Assembly: GCF_021172165.1 (NCBI RefSeq)
Contig: NZ_CP089096.1
Span: 1,302,001 to 1,366,000, forward strand
Origin: Flavobacterium channae
Lineage (GTDB): Bacteria > Bacteroidota > Bacteroidia > Flavobacteriales > Flavobacteriaceae
Length of the DNA stretch: 64,000 nucleotides
Reading direction: 5' to 3'
In this document: positions 34,721 to 43,317 of the stretch, piece by piece
How positions within the stretch are numbered: position 1 is the stretch's first letter
How the letters are laid out: each line of letters opens with the position of its first letter
Position numbers and translations under genes: made by a program
The notes under the pieces: generated by a model
Seen by the model: the letters and a program-made list of their open reading frames with translations, nothing else
Told to the model about the DNA's origin: nothing
Database searches by the model: none

Positions 34721-35557
34721 TTATTCCGCAACTTGTTTTAATAGTTCCGCAATTTTTGGTTCGATTTCTCCGTTAAATTTTAATTCATAAGCTTTTTTGT
34801 TTGTTAACATTTGATAAAAAACACAAGCGTTTAAAAAAGCTCCATATTTGTTAGGATGACTATTATCTTCATAAAGTTCAATTTCGGGATAATTTGTCAA
34901 AACCTCGTAAAATTTGTTTCCATTGTCAGATTTTAACAAGTTGTTTTTCCGTGCAACTGAATCGTAAGATTCATTAATTAAATTGATTTCTTGTTCTAAA
35001 TTCTCAAGAATAGGCGAACAACATCTTTCTTTTAATATTGATTTGTCTATCATTCTTGATGGATAGCAATATTGTTGAGGATATTCGTTTTTGGATGGCC
35101 AAGTGTTAAATAGTATGAATTTACAATTCGGATTAGAAACCAATTTTTTGATTTCAGAAATTGCTTTGTTTGTAATAAGCTCACGGTTTTCAGGAATTAA
35201 AACACTTATAGTTCCAGTTTGTAAAATAACTATATCCCATTTTTTCTCAGCAATCTTAATTTCCGTTTCTGTTTTTTCGCCTTCTTCTTTTTGCCTTGTA
35301 TTAATTCCGTTTTCCGTTCTCGATGTTATTATATCAGATAAATGTCCATCTAATGATTGTCCAGGAAAAGTGCTTTGTTCAACTCTTATATTGGGGTTTG
35401 TTTCATTCAGCATTTTTTGTAAAGTCTGTGGCATATCGTAGAAATATGTTAAGCTGTTCCCAATAAATAATACATTTATTTCTTTCGCCGTTTTTTTATG
35501 TTGCGACTTGCAGCTAATTGTAGTTAGTGTTATTAAAATCAGCAGAATTTTTTTCAT
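34721..35557 (-). CDS. SGNH/GDSL-type hydrolase lipoprotein
   Basis: A 278-residue exported lipoprotein (LITLTTISCKSQ, Cys about 16) with an SGNH-hydrolase layout: block I VLFIGNSLTYF with the nucleophile Ser (about 34), a block III-like segment LQTGTISVL, and block V EDNSHPNKYGAFL with the Asp and His of the triad. Likely an esterase or acetylhydrolase acting on a glycan or lipid in the envelope. It is the first gene of three on the same strand separated by palindromic spacers, and it looks like accessory DNA. Confidence 0.75.
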   Translation of the reverse strand: MKKILLILITLTTISCKSQHKKTAKEINVLFIGNSLTYFYDMPQTLQKMLNETNPNIRVEQSTFPGQSLDGHLSDIITSRTENGINTRQKEEGEKTETEIKIAEKKWDIVILQTGTISVLIPENRELITNKAISEIKKLVSNPNCKFILFNTWPSKNEYPQQYCYPSRMIDKSILKERCCSPILENLEQEINLINESYDSVARKNNLLKSDNGNKFYEVLTNYPEIELYEDNSHPNKYGAFLNACVFYQMLTNKKAYELKFNGEIEPKIAELLKQVAE

Positions 35558-35619
35558 AAATCATGGTTTTTCTCTAATTACTAGCAACGTTCTGCAACTT
35601 GCTCTTAGTGGTGTTGAAC

Positions 35620-35716
35620 CAACACAAAGCCATTACGAATATAACAAAACATTCCATTCAGCAGCTGATTTTTGGTAAGAAAATTCTGAATTATTCATTG
35701 AAGTAAAATGCTGTTG
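35620..35716 (-). repeat. 97-bp imperfect-palindrome spacer, copy B
   Basis: Same length as copy A and about three-quarters identical by eye. Ends are CAACAC at 35620 and the inverted GCTGTTG at 35710-35716. The shared core ATATAACAAAACATTCCATT (35639-35658) is identical to copy A. A small extra hairpin (GTGTTG-AAC-CAACAC, 35611-35625) overlaps its left edge. Confidence 0.7.
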
Positions 35717-35728
35717 TGTAAAGTTTTT

Positions 35729-36199
35729 TTAGTTCGTTTCAAGTTGTCCAATTTTCTTTTTTGTTAAATTAATTTTTAATTGTAAAAAACAATTTCCACC
35801 ATCATCGACGTCAACTAAATATTCTCTCCAATTTTCAGCTGGTTCTTCACAAAAACAATTAATATAAACTTCTTTTTGTCCATTTTTGTTTATGTACACC
35901 AAATATTGTCTATGATAATTTTCAAGATTTATATAATCTGTACCAAAGTGAATTGTTGGGTTTCTTTTTTCACTTTTATTGTATTTATTAACTTTTTTTA
36001 CCAATTCGTTTTCAGCGTAAAGAAATTCACTTAAAGATAGTTTACTTTCAGTACAGTTTTCAAAATAAGTTTTAGAATTCTTTTTAAATGGTAGTATTGC
36101 AACTTTCGAAGTGTCAATCGTTTTTATCGCAGGATTTATTACTTGTGAAATACAAGAATTGTATAGTAGCAAAAGTAAAAATATCTTAAAATTATTCAT
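35729..36199 (-). CDS. Hypothetical exported protein
   Basis: A 156-residue protein with an N-terminal signal (FKIFLLLLLYNSCISQV); a lipobox-like Cys is possible at residue 16. The mature part is Lys- and Tyr-rich with a short hydrophilic pattern (YLVYINKNGQKEVYINCFC) and no motif I recognise. It is the middle gene of the cassette-like array. No relatives can be proposed from sequence alone. Confidence 0.55.
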   Translation of the reverse strand: MNNFKIFLLLLLYNSCISQVINPAIKTIDTSKVAILPFKKNSKTYFENCTESKLSLSEFLYAENELVKKVNKYNKSEKRNPTIHFGTDYINLENYHRQYLVYINKNGQKEVYINCFCEEPAENWREYLVDVDDGGNCFLQLKINLTKKKIGQLETN

Positions 36200-36213
36200 C
36201 AGGCTAAAATGTT

Positions 36214-36349
36214 ACACAACGTTCCCACGTTTTGCGAGGTTGCGAGCTTCGTAACCGAGTATTTTCTGTTACCACTAAACTTCTTGCGAAATGTAAATGT
36301 GAATTTACTACAAAATTCGTAATCTTGCCAAATGCGTGTTGTACGTTCG
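36214..36349 (-). repeat. 136-bp imperfect-palindrome spacer, copy C
   Basis: The left arm CACGTTTTGCGAGGTTGCGA (36227-36246) pairs with bases near 36318-36338 (TCGTAATCTTGCCAAATGCG) with few mismatches and G-T pairs; the outer bases ACACAACG and CGTGTTGT are also related. The sequence differs from copies A and B but position, size and folding are alike. attC-like folding is possible, but no canonical attC core could be fitted. Confidence 0.55.
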
Positions 36350-36352
36350 TTT

Positions 36353-36985
36353 TTATATTTTCTGTTTGATAATATAGATTTTTTCTTTGTTCAATTCTTC
36401 TTTTCTAAAGTTATAATTAAGAAAAACTATATCATTGATAACTTGCATTCTTTTCGTTCGTTCTTCGTTTAGTTTTTTGGATTTATAGTTAAGAAATGCT
36501 TCAATACATTTGTCTGTTTCATCTCCACAATCTAAAACTACAATAAATTTATAATATTCAGTTTGGTTAATTTTACATTCCTTATATTTCAGTTTATGTG
36601 CATCAACAAATAAATTTTTTTTCTGAATCGCACTGAATCGATTATTTTCAGTTGTTATACATTTCACTTCAGCTAATATTTTGATTGGATTTTCAAAGTC
36701 AATATCAAAACCTTTTGTATTTGGACCAATCGCGTCAACCTTCGTTTTCAATTCAAGTTTAGTTTCATCAGAAAACCCAAATTTCTCACATAATGTATCT
36801 ACGAAACTCAATGTTAACTTTAGTGTTAAAACATTATTTATGTCACTCAAAGTTGATTTAAGACGGAGATAATTATTTGTCGTGAACTTTTCAGTAAAAT
36901 TTGAATAATTACCTGTTAAAACACCTAAAGTATTATCTATTTTATCGTTTAGATATTTTAATCTAGTTTCAAAATTCTGATTCAT
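36353..36985 (-). CDS. Hypothetical protein with a possible PD-(D/E)XK nuclease core
   Basis: A 210-residue soluble protein. Residues about 92-111 read KGFDIDFENPIKILAEVKC: an Asp, a hydrophobic strand and an E-x-K, the spacing of a PD-(D/E)XK site. The preceding helical part and the following Lys-rich tail are not assigned. It is the third gene in the cassette-like region. A restriction-type or defence function is possible, but this is only motif-level evidence. Confidence 0.55.
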   Translation of the reverse strand: MNQNFETRLKYLNDKIDNTLGVLTGNYSNFTEKFTTNNYLRLKSTLSDINNVLTLKLTLSFVDTLCEKFGFSDETKLELKTKVDAIGPNTKGFDIDFENPIKILAEVKCITTENNRFSAIQKKNLFVDAHKLKYKECKINQTEYYKFIVVLDCGDETDKCIEAFLNYKSKKLNEERTKRMQVINDIVFLNYNFRKEELNKEKIYIIKQKI

Positions 36986-37073
36986 TTGTTTTTAATTTAG
37001 TTTTCGTTTCGTTGGGCTAAAATGAAGCACATCTAATAAATATCATCAACTTTATACAACAATTTATATAAAA

Positions 37074-37607
37074 TTAATTCACCGTAAACTCTAAAGTATT
37101 TGACGGTATACCCGCTGTTGTGGTTTTAATTGTTACCATCACGGCATTTTCAGAATTCAAAGAAGCAATTTCAGGTTCAATTTTAATACGATATTGACCT
37201 GCCGTTAATGTAATATCAACCTCATATTCGTAGTTGGTATCTAACGCGTCTAAAACGGGTATACCAGAAATATAGCTCCCCACTTGGTTTTCACCTTCAA
37301 TTACCGTTATGTTTGATGGTGCTATAAATTCCCAAACACCATTTGCGTTCTTTTTTTCTAAAGTGTAATTAAAAAAGAACTTTCTTGAAGTAGTTGTTAA
37401 ATATAAATCAAATGGATTGCCTCCAGATTGTGGTAATATCCTTGGATAAAAACAAGAAACATTTACTTGGTTTCCTGATGCATTTACCTCAATTAAATTA
37501 TTTGAAATAACGGTTGTTGCCGCAAAAAATTCATCATCATTTTCAGTGCATCCTGTAAATAATAAGGCGATGATTGCTATTTTTAAAAAGTATATGTGTT
37601 TTTTCAT
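37074..37607 (-). CDS. Hypothetical lipoprotein with an all-beta domain
   Basis: A 177-residue protein with lipoprotein signal (IIALLFTGCTENDDEFF, Cys about 20) followed by acidic residues that favour surface export in Bacteroidetes. The body has alternating hydrophobic strands (YEVDITLTAGQYRIKIEPEI) like an Ig or carbohydrate-binding fold. It precedes, by transcription, no obvious partner except the upstream barrel gene 11 bases away, with which it forms an operon. Confidence 0.72.
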   Translation of the reverse strand: MKKHIYFLKIAIIALLFTGCTENDDEFFAATTVISNNLIEVNASGNQVNVSCFYPRILPQSGGNPFDLYLTTTSRKFFFNYTLEKKNANGVWEFIAPSNITVIEGENQVGSYISGIPVLDALDTNYEYEVDITLTAGQYRIKIEPEIASLNSENAVMVTIKTTTAGIPSNTLEFTVN

Positions 37608-37618
37608 GATGGTTTCAA

Positions 37619-38212
37619 TTAAAATCGGTATCCTAAATTTATTCCTAAACGTGCAACAGTAGAAGGGCTATCTTCATTGAATAAGTTTTTCCCAATTCCA
37701 ACCGTTAAATCTAACAAAAAGCTTTCTTTAAAATACAGTTTGTATCCTATAGAACCTCCAATAGCCACATCGTTATAATCATTTTTGGTAACTACTACAT
37801 AATCTGCAGAACCATTATTTAACGTAGTTAATTCTTTAAATTCTCCACCGTTAACATTCACAAAACCTTCTAAGTAATATAAATTAGTAGCGCTTTTAGA
37901 CATGGCATAACGTACATAAGGTATTACTTGATAATCAATTAATGTACGAGTATCGTCTGTTAGAAAATCATCGGTTTTACTTTTTTTATTGAAAACGATT
38001 CCTGTAACACCGACAGAAACATTTTTGTTTAGAAAACGTTCATATGAAATGCCTAACCTTCCATTTGCAATTAAGTTTAATGCATCTAACTTAATTTCGT
38101 TTTTTTTAGATAAAACTAGTGGTACTATCGAATCATTTATAGGCTTTTCGTTAGTTTGAGAAAAAGCACTAAAGCCAAGGAAGAGTGCAAATAAACAGCT
38201 TATTTTTTTCAT
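37619..38212 (-). CDS. Small outer-membrane beta-barrel protein
   Basis: From the ATG at 38212 the protein has 197 residues: a signal peptide (ISCLFALFLGFSAFSQ) and amphipathic beta strands ending in RLGINLGYRF with a terminal Phe, the mark of an outer-membrane barrel. The pattern DALNLIANGRLGISYERFL resembles DUF3575-like barrels. I prefer 38212 over the ATG at 38254, which would place 14 residues in front of the signal and overlap the neighbour. Confidence 0.8.
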   Translation of the reverse strand: MKKISCLFALFLGFSAFSQTNEKPINDSIVPLVLSKKNEIKLDALNLIANGRLGISYERFLNKNVSVGVTGIVFNKKSKTDDFLTDDTRTLIDYQVIPYVRYAMSKSATNLYYLEGFVNVNGGEFKELTTLNNGSADYVVVTKNDYNDVAIGGSIGYKLYFKESFLLDLTVGIGKNLFNEDSPSTVARLGINLGYRF

Positions 38213-38250
38213 ATATAGGGATAATATTTCTGTAAATATAGAAAATATTA

Positions 38251-39180
38251 TCAATTAAAAGTAAGAGCTCCTAAAATTTCTTCACTCATAAATTTACCTC
38301 CCGGATATGTGGCAGTATAGTCTAAATTCATCCAAATTTGACCTCTTTCATCAATGTGATAATGAATTTGTTGGTTATGACTTTCTTGCTTAAAAAGTTC
38401 TTCCTTAATAAGGTAAATTGCGGTTTCTAAATCGTTCTTGTTACCAATTAACATTTCAGGATATAAATGACCACCTGTGTGAATAATTCTTGGTGTTCCT
38501 CCAACTGCTTTAATACAAGCTGCCATAAGAATAGCATGATCGTCGCAATCACCTGAAAAATGTTGCAAACTTTCGGAAGCATAAGCAATGTATTCTCTTC
38601 CTTTTGGATCATTAACATAATTCCAGTGATTTCTAATTTCTTTAAAAACAGCAAAACATTGAATCATTCTACGGGTTTCACCTGTTTGCTTAATTTCTTT
38701 GAAATGCTTTGTAGTGGCATACAAGGCAAAATTTCTAACTTTTGGATTGGTGAAATCTACAGCATCAATAATTTTAGATTTGTTAGGAAAAGGGAGCAAC
38801 TTGGCAATAATTAAATCTTGAGGATTTGGATTTTCACTCATAGAATAAATCATGTAACGATAATCTTCAAAAACTCTATTAAAGCCATAATTTCCAAATA
38901 AGGTTCCATAAACCAAAGCGATTATATAGATAAAAATAATTAAGATAATTATGGTTTTTACCAATCGCAACAGTAATTGAATCGCAACCACAATCACTAC
39001 AAAAATAATTATTCTATCAAAATGTATTACCCAGTCTAAATCTACTAAATTTTGATGGGCAATTAAAAAGGTAGGTATAGCAATAAGAATATTTAAAACA
39101 AATATGACAACATTATCCCATGGCTTCGGTAAAGAAAGCTTTTCTTTGAGTTCTGCTATAGTGGGAATTTTAATTGTCAT
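38251..39180 (-). CDS. Membrane protein with transglutaminase-like domain
   Basis: A 309-residue protein with three hydrophobic helices in the first 95 residues (about 24-42, 53-75, 76-95) and a soluble transglutaminase-like cysteine domain behind. The triad is read as Cys212 (SGDCDDHA), His238 (TGGHLYPE) and Asp about 284 (MNLDYTAT). Possible roles are peptide bond cleavage or crosslinking in the envelope; the substrate is unknown. Confidence 0.85.
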   Translation of the reverse strand: MTIKIPTIAELKEKLSLPKPWDNVVIFVLNILIAIPTFLIAHQNLVDLDWVIHFDRIIIFVVIVVAIQLLLRLVKTIIILIIFIYIIALVYGTLFGNYGFNRVFEDYRYMIYSMSENPNPQDLIIAKLLPFPNKSKIIDAVDFTNPKVRNFALYATTKHFKEIKQTGETRRMIQCFAVFKEIRNHWNYVNDPKGREYIAYASESLQHFSGDCDDHAILMAACIKAVGGTPRIIHTGGHLYPEMLIGNKNDLETAIYLIKEELFKQESHNQQIHYHIDERGQIWMNLDYTATYPGGKFMSEEILGALTFN

Positions 39181-39207
39181 TTCGTTTAAAACGATAAAAA
39201 TACGGAA

Positions 39208-40053
39208 TTATTTAAGTATCGACTCTTTTGGAAGTTTTTTCTCGATAATTTGAAGCTTCAAAAGCTGTTCCATTATTTTATCTAATGTTGGGTTCGTCAT
39301 TTGTTTTTGGGACCAACGCGTTAATTTTAACCATTCCTGAATTGCTTCTATTTTTTGGTTGTATTTGGAAGCTAAGGTTCTGTCAATGCTTGGAATCATT
39401 TTAAATTCCTCAGTTGTCGTATTGATTATATCTAAAATTTGTTCAATTACTTTTGGATATTGCTCCAAAACTTCATTACGAACTGCAATTACAAAACAAG
39501 GCCATGGAGTAGGGCAGTCGGCAATTCTTCTAAAAATACCATTATCCACTAATGGTTGTGTCATAAAACGTTCCCACATGAAATAATCCGCTTTTTCTGA
39601 AGTCAGACTTTCAACCGCGCCATCAATGGTATTTACGATTTCGAATTGTAGATTTTCAGTATTCCAATTCTGATTTTGCGCATTCACAATACTCATCAAA
39701 TGCGAACCCGAACCCATGCGAGAAATGGCTATTTTTTTGTTTTCTAAATCGGAAAGTGTTTTATAATTAGAATTAGCAGCAACGTGAATTCCCCAAATTA
39801 AAGGGCTTTGCACATAAACTTGTACAATCTTACTCGGATTTCCAGCAGCGATGTCTTTGATAATACCTTCGGTAAGAATTACAGCAATATCGGTTTCTCC
39901 ATCACGAAGCATTTGACACATTTTACCTGTTCCTTCTGGAACATCAGTCCATTGTAAATCGATTCCCACGGCTTCAAATTCGCCATCTTCGATACACATG
40001 TGCCAAGGTAAGTTGAAATGCTCTGGGACGCCTGCAATCTTTATAGTTTTCAT
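39208..40053 (-). CDS. Periplasmic-binding-fold protein (NMT1/ABC-substrate-binding-like) without signal peptide
   Basis: A 281-residue type II binding-protein fold (IKIAGVPEHFNLPWHMCIED... GETDIAVILTEGIIKDIA... KKIAISRMGSGSHLMS). There is no export signal, so it is probably cytoplasmic, and no ABC transporter genes are close. Related proteins include thiamine-precursor-binding ThiY and menaquinone-pathway MqnA/MqnD-like enzymes; the sequence does not decide between these. Confidence 0.78.
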   Translation of the reverse strand: MKTIKIAGVPEHFNLPWHMCIEDGEFEAVGIDLQWTDVPEGTGKMCQMLRDGETDIAVILTEGIIKDIAAGNPSKIVQVYVQSPLIWGIHVAANSNYKTLSDLENKKIAISRMGSGSHLMSIVNAQNQNWNTENLQFEIVNTIDGAVESLTSEKADYFMWERFMTQPLVDNGIFRRIADCPTPWPCFVIAVRNEVLEQYPKVIEQILDIINTTTEEFKMIPSIDRTLASKYNQKIEAIQEWLKLTRWSQKQMTNPTLDKIMEQLLKLQIIEKKLPKESILK

Positions 40054-40096
40054 AGTTTTTAATCTAAAATCGAAACTTGATGTTGAAAAAGTCTAT

Positions 40097-40153
40097 GGAA
40101 CACAGATTTAAAAAAATTATTTAAATTTTAAAAATTTCTTAAATCTGTGTTCC
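40097..40153. repeat. 57-bp palindrome with GGAACACAGATT ends
   Basis: Perfect 15-bp inverted ends: GGAACACAGATTTAA at 40097 and its complement at 40139-40153, with an AT-rich centre (loop of about 27 bases). Degenerate copies flank the GxxExxY gene at 41430, 41505 and 42010. Confidence 0.85.
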
Positions 40154-40159
40154 TTTTGA

Positions 40160-41026
40160 TTAATTTACTAATTTATTCAATGTATATTCAATCAACTCAT
40201 CTACAGCTTTATATGGATCTTCACTGAAAGTACCAGTTGCACGGTTAGCGATGATAGCATTTAACGATAAACAGTTATGACCTAATAATTTTCCTAGACC
40301 ATAAATAGCTCCAGTTTCCATTTCTAAATTAGTCATTCGCGTTCCGTTGAAATTGAAACTATCCATTTTAGCATTTAACTCAGGATCTTGAATGCCTAAA
40401 CGCACCACACGACCTTGTGGACCGTAAAATCCGCCAGCGGTTCCTGTGAATCCTTTGAAAATTATTTCGCTTTCTAAACGTTTTTCTAGAGTTTTACTGC
40501 AAGAAATCACGTACGGACGACCTTTTCTCATGTCCCAATTTGTTTGAGCAATAAACGCTTCTTCCATTTCAGTTTCCGAAATTTCATCAATTAAATAAGA
40601 GCGAAGCATATTGTCTAATCCTAAACCATACTGACTCATTACAAAACTATCAACTGGAATATCCACTTGTAACGAACCCGAAGTTCCGATACGAACAATG
40701 TTCAATGAAGTTAATTCTTTTTTAACGGTTCTTGTTGCTAAATCAACGTTTACCAACGCATCTAATTCGTTCATTACGATGTCAATGTTATCTGGACCAA
40801 TTCCAGTTGAAATAACCGTAATTCTTTTGCCTTTGTAAGTTCCTGTTTGTGTTTTAAATTCGCGTTTTTGAGTAGTAAACTCAATAGAATCAAAATGTTT
40901 TGTAATTTTTTCAACACGATTTTGATCACCTACGAAAATGATATCATTTGCAATTTGTCCTGGTTTTAAATTGATGTGATAAACACTTCCGTCAGGGTTT
41001 AATATTAATTCTGAATCTTTAATCAT
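40160..41026 (-). CDS. Nucleoside phosphorylase (PNP/UDP family)
   Basis: A 288-residue phosphorylase of the uridine/purine phosphorylase family for nucleoside salvage. Features: IIFVGDQNRVEKI at the start of the domain, the phosphate-binding NIVRIGTSGSLQ (about 109-120), and the NLEMETGAIYGLGKLL motif (about 242-257) with the sugar-binding Met-Glu pair. Uridine phosphorylase is the best guess. A complete palindrome of the GGAACACAGATT type lies after the stop. Confidence 0.88.
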   Translation of the reverse strand: MIKDSELILNPDGSVYHINLKPGQIANDIIFVGDQNRVEKITKHFDSIEFTTQKREFKTQTGTYKGKRITVISTGIGPDNIDIVMNELDALVNVDLATRTVKKELTSLNIVRIGTSGSLQVDIPVDSFVMSQYGLGLDNMLRSYLIDEISETEMEEAFIAQTNWDMRKGRPYVISCSKTLEKRLESEIIFKGFTGTAGGFYGPQGRVVRLGIQDPELNAKMDSFNFNGTRMTNLEMETGAIYGLGKLLGHNCLSLNAIIANRATGTFSEDPYKAVDELIEYTLNKLVN

Positions 41027-41084
41027 TTTTTAATTGTTTATTGTTAATAGTTTGTTGTTTTGTTTGTAGTTCAACCATTAACTT

Positions 41085-41417
41085 TTAACCACCAACTCTT
41101 TTAGTTTTGAATCCTTTGTCTTGCAAAATTTTCATGATTTTATCACGATAATCGCCTTGAATGATTATTTCGCCATCTTTAAAGCTTCCGCCAACAGCCA
41201 ATTTGCTTTTGATTTCTTTTGCTAAGATTTTAAAATCTTCTTCTTCGCCTTCGTAACCAGAAATTATAGTGGTAGGTTTTCCTTTTCGCTTTTCATATTT
41301 ACAAATCATTGGTTCTTTTTGAACGAATAACTCATGAGGAATATCCTCAGTAGCTTCCGGTTCGTTAGAAACTTTATGGTCTGGAAATAGTTTATTTAAT
41401 TGTTCGCTTAAATCCAT
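41085..41417 (-). CDS. SUI1/YciH-type translation initiation factor
   Basis: A 110-residue eIF1-like protein. The C-terminal SUI1 domain is clear: KRKGKPTTIISGYEG (about 42-56), then FKILAKEIKSKLAVGGSFKD, and GDYRDKIMKILQDKGFKTKRVGG. It would bind the small ribosomal subunit and influence start-codon selection. The N-terminal 35 residues are variable and acidic. Confidence 0.92.
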   Translation of the reverse strand: MDLSEQLNKLFPDHKVSNEPEATEDIPHELFVQKEPMICKYEKRKGKPTTIISGYEGEEEDFKILAKEIKSKLAVGGSFKDGEIIIQGDYRDKIMKILQDKGFKTKRVGG

Positions 41418-41429
41418 TTTTAATTTTTT

Positions 41430-41476
41430 GGAACACAGATTAGAAAAATTTTAATAATCTCTATAATCTGAATGAT
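41430..41476 (+). repeat. Degenerate GGAACACAGATT palindrome
   Basis: The left arm GGAACACAGATT (41430-41441) is intact, the centre is AT-rich (GAAAAATTTTAATAATC) and the right arm is reduced to AATCTGAAT. It lies on the 3' side of the GxxExxY gene. Confidence 0.7.
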
Positions 41477-41504
41477 TTAATTTTAATTAATTATTTTATT
41501 TTTT

Positions 41505-41558
41505 GAAACACAGATTTGAGAAATCTTAAAAAATCAATAAATCTATATAATCAATATT
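41505..41558 (+). repeat. Degenerate GGAACACAGATT palindrome, second copy
   Basis: GAAACACAGATTTGAGAAAT (from 41505) matches the left arm with two changes; the right arm is eroded. It ends 9 bases before the stop codon of the GxxExxY gene. Confidence 0.65.
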
Positions 41559-41567
41559 CAAATTTAA

Positions 41568-41963
41568 TTATCTTTTTTTCTTCTTTAAATCGTTTGTGAA
41601 AATTTTTCTAATGAATTGCGGGTCTTTCCCAAAATTTAAAATTAAGCCAACTTCACAATCGGTTGCTTTTAAATAATTTAATAATTGATTTTCATGAATA
41701 TCGGTTAAGTATTCAACGCATTTTAATTCAACAATTATAGAATCATTTATAATTATGTCTGGGATATATTCTCCAACAATTTCATTTTTATAATATACAT
41801 TCACTTTTTTCTCAGAATCAATTTTATAACCATTATTCTTGAGTTCGATTAGCAATGCTTTATGATATACTTTTTCTAAAAAACCAAAACCTAATTCATT
41901 GTAAACATTGTAATAAATCCCAATTATAGATTTAGTTAATTCTTGATGCGGAAAATTTTTCAT
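41568..41963 (-). CDS. GxxExxY protein (PD-(D/E)XK-like)
   Basis: A 131-residue protein of the GxxExxY family. The signature is ELGFGFLEKVYHKAL (residues 19-33). The second half carries GEYIPDIIINDSIIVELKC, an Asp then E-x-K, as in PD-(D/E)XK nucleases. Copies of a GGAACACAGATT palindrome flank it, two on one side and one inverted on the other. The family is frequently seen with repeats of this kind; enzymatic activity and role are unproven. Confidence 0.88.
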   Translation of the reverse strand: MKNFPHQELTKSIIGIYYNVYNELGFGFLEKVYHKALLIELKNNGYKIDSEKKVNVYYKNEIVGEYIPDIIINDSIIVELKCVEYLTDIHENQLLNYLKATDCEVGLILNFGKDPQFIRKIFTNDLKKKKR

Positions 41964-42009
41964 AATTACTTTGTATGGCGTTTAAATATTTAATTTTTAT
42001 TAATTTGAA

Positions 42010-42061
42010 AAGGGATTTAAGAAATTTTTAAAATTATTAAGATTTCTTCAATCTGTGTTCC
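42010..42061 (-). repeat. GGAACACAGATT palindrome, inverted copy
   Basis: The right arm AATCTGTGTTCC at 42050-42061 is intact; the centre (AAGAAATTTTTAAAATTATT) matches the other copies; the left arm is eroded to GGGATTTAA. It lies upstream of the GxxExxY gene, in opposite orientation to the copies at 41430 and 41505. Confidence 0.75.
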
Positions 42062-42142
42062 AAAGGCAAACCTGTTATTGTGTTTAAAAACAAAAAAGAC
42101 ATCAAGAAAACTCAATGCCTTTTCTATCCATTATAAAATTAT

Positions 42143-43096
42143 TTATTTCTTAATCAATCCTAATTCAATTAATCTTTCAGTTAAAAATTCACCAGCAGTG
42201 ATGTCTTCGTATAACTTAGGATTTTTTTCATCGATACATTCAGATAAGCAATTTAAACTCATGTCACTTACTGGATGCATGAAGAAAGGAATTGAATAAC
42301 GAGAAGATCCCCACAATTCTCTTGGTGGATTAACCACTTGGTGAATTGTAGATTTTAATTTGTTATTAGTGTGTCTAGATAACATATCTCCAACATTAAT
42401 CATCAATTCGTCAGGTTGTGCAATCGCATCAACCCATTCGCCATTGTGATTTTGTACTTGTAATCCTTTTCCTTGTGCACCCATTAATAAGGTAATCAAG
42501 TTGATATCACCGTGAGCTGCTGCGCGAACGGCACCATCTTTAGGTTCATCAGTAATAGGAGGATAGTGGATTGGTCTTAGAATACTGTTACCATCTTTGA
42601 TAAATTTGTCAAAGTACAATTCATCTAATCCGATGTAAAGTGCTAAAGCTCTTAAAACATAAACACCAGTTTTTTCTAGCATTTGATAAGCTTCTTTACC
42701 AACTTCGTTGAATTTAGGTAATTCAGTTACATCAACATTATCAGGATATTCTCCAGCCCATTTAGAACCTTCAGAAACATACTGACCAAAATGCCAAAAC
42801 TCTTTTAAATCTCCAGCTGAGCGACCTTTAGCATGTTCTTTACCAAAAGAAACATAACCTCTTTGTCCGCCAATACCTGGAATTTCGTATTTAGCTTTGG
42901 TTTCAAGTGGAAGATTAAAGAAGTTACGCACTTCTGAATACAAACCTTCTACTAATTTGTCATCTAAAAAATGACCTTTTAATGCTACGAAGCCAATTTC
43001 TTCGTAGGCTTTTCCGATTTCATTTACAAATTTTTGTTTACGTGCCGGATCATCCGACAGGAAATCACGTAAGTCAACACTAGGAATTTGTTGCAT
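42143..43096 (-). CDS. 2-oxoglutarate/Fe(II)-dependent oxygenase, isopenicillin N synthase-like
   Basis: A 317-residue oxygenase. N-terminal DIOX_N domain (IPSVDLRDFLSD..., about 1-120) and C-terminal 2OG-FeII domain with the metal ligands His195, Asp197 and His252 (AAHGDINL, STIHQV) and the 2-oxoacid-binding Arg266-Tyr-Ser (SSRYSIPFF). All are intact. Substrate unknown; in flavobacteria it is a conserved single-copy gene, so a housekeeping role is likely. Confidence 0.9.
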   Translation of the reverse strand: MQQIPSVDLRDFLSDDPARKQKFVNEIGKAYEEIGFVALKGHFLDDKLVEGLYSEVRNFFNLPLETKAKYEIPGIGGQRGYVSFGKEHAKGRSAGDLKEFWHFGQYVSEGSKWAGEYPDNVDVTELPKFNEVGKEAYQMLEKTGVYVLRALALYIGLDELYFDKFIKDGNSILRPIHYPPITDEPKDGAVRAAAHGDINLITLLMGAQGKGLQVQNHNGEWVDAIAQPDELMINVGDMLSRHTNNKLKSTIHQVVNPPRELWGSSRYSIPFFMHPVSDMSLNCLSECIDEKNPKLYEDITAGEFLTERLIELGLIKK

Positions 43097-43317
43097 ACTT
43101 AAACTTTATTGTTAATAAATCAAATGGGCTTTAACCCAAGTAAATACAAATGTAAATAAATATTTTAATATCAAAAAAGTAAAGTTATTAACATTTAAAA
43201 AATGTATTTTATTTAAACTCAACAGATTGCTTTTGAAGGTTTATTTAGATTGTAAATTTAACATCTATTTTGTGTTTTATTTTTTATAACATTTTGCTTT
43301 CAAAATGTTATTTTTAT

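Noticed and set aside
37011..37017. GTTGGGC as a canonical integron core site
   Set aside because: It matches GTTRRRY but stands in the wrong orientation and place relative to the minus-strand genes, and no paired second site was found.
38213..38254. Earlier start of the outer-membrane barrel protein
   Set aside because: It would add 14 residues in front of the signal peptide; the ATG at 38212 gives a standard signal.
39208..40053. ABC-transporter substrate-binding protein with a periplasmic role
   Set aside because: There is no signal peptide and no transporter genes nearby, so only the fold is assigned.
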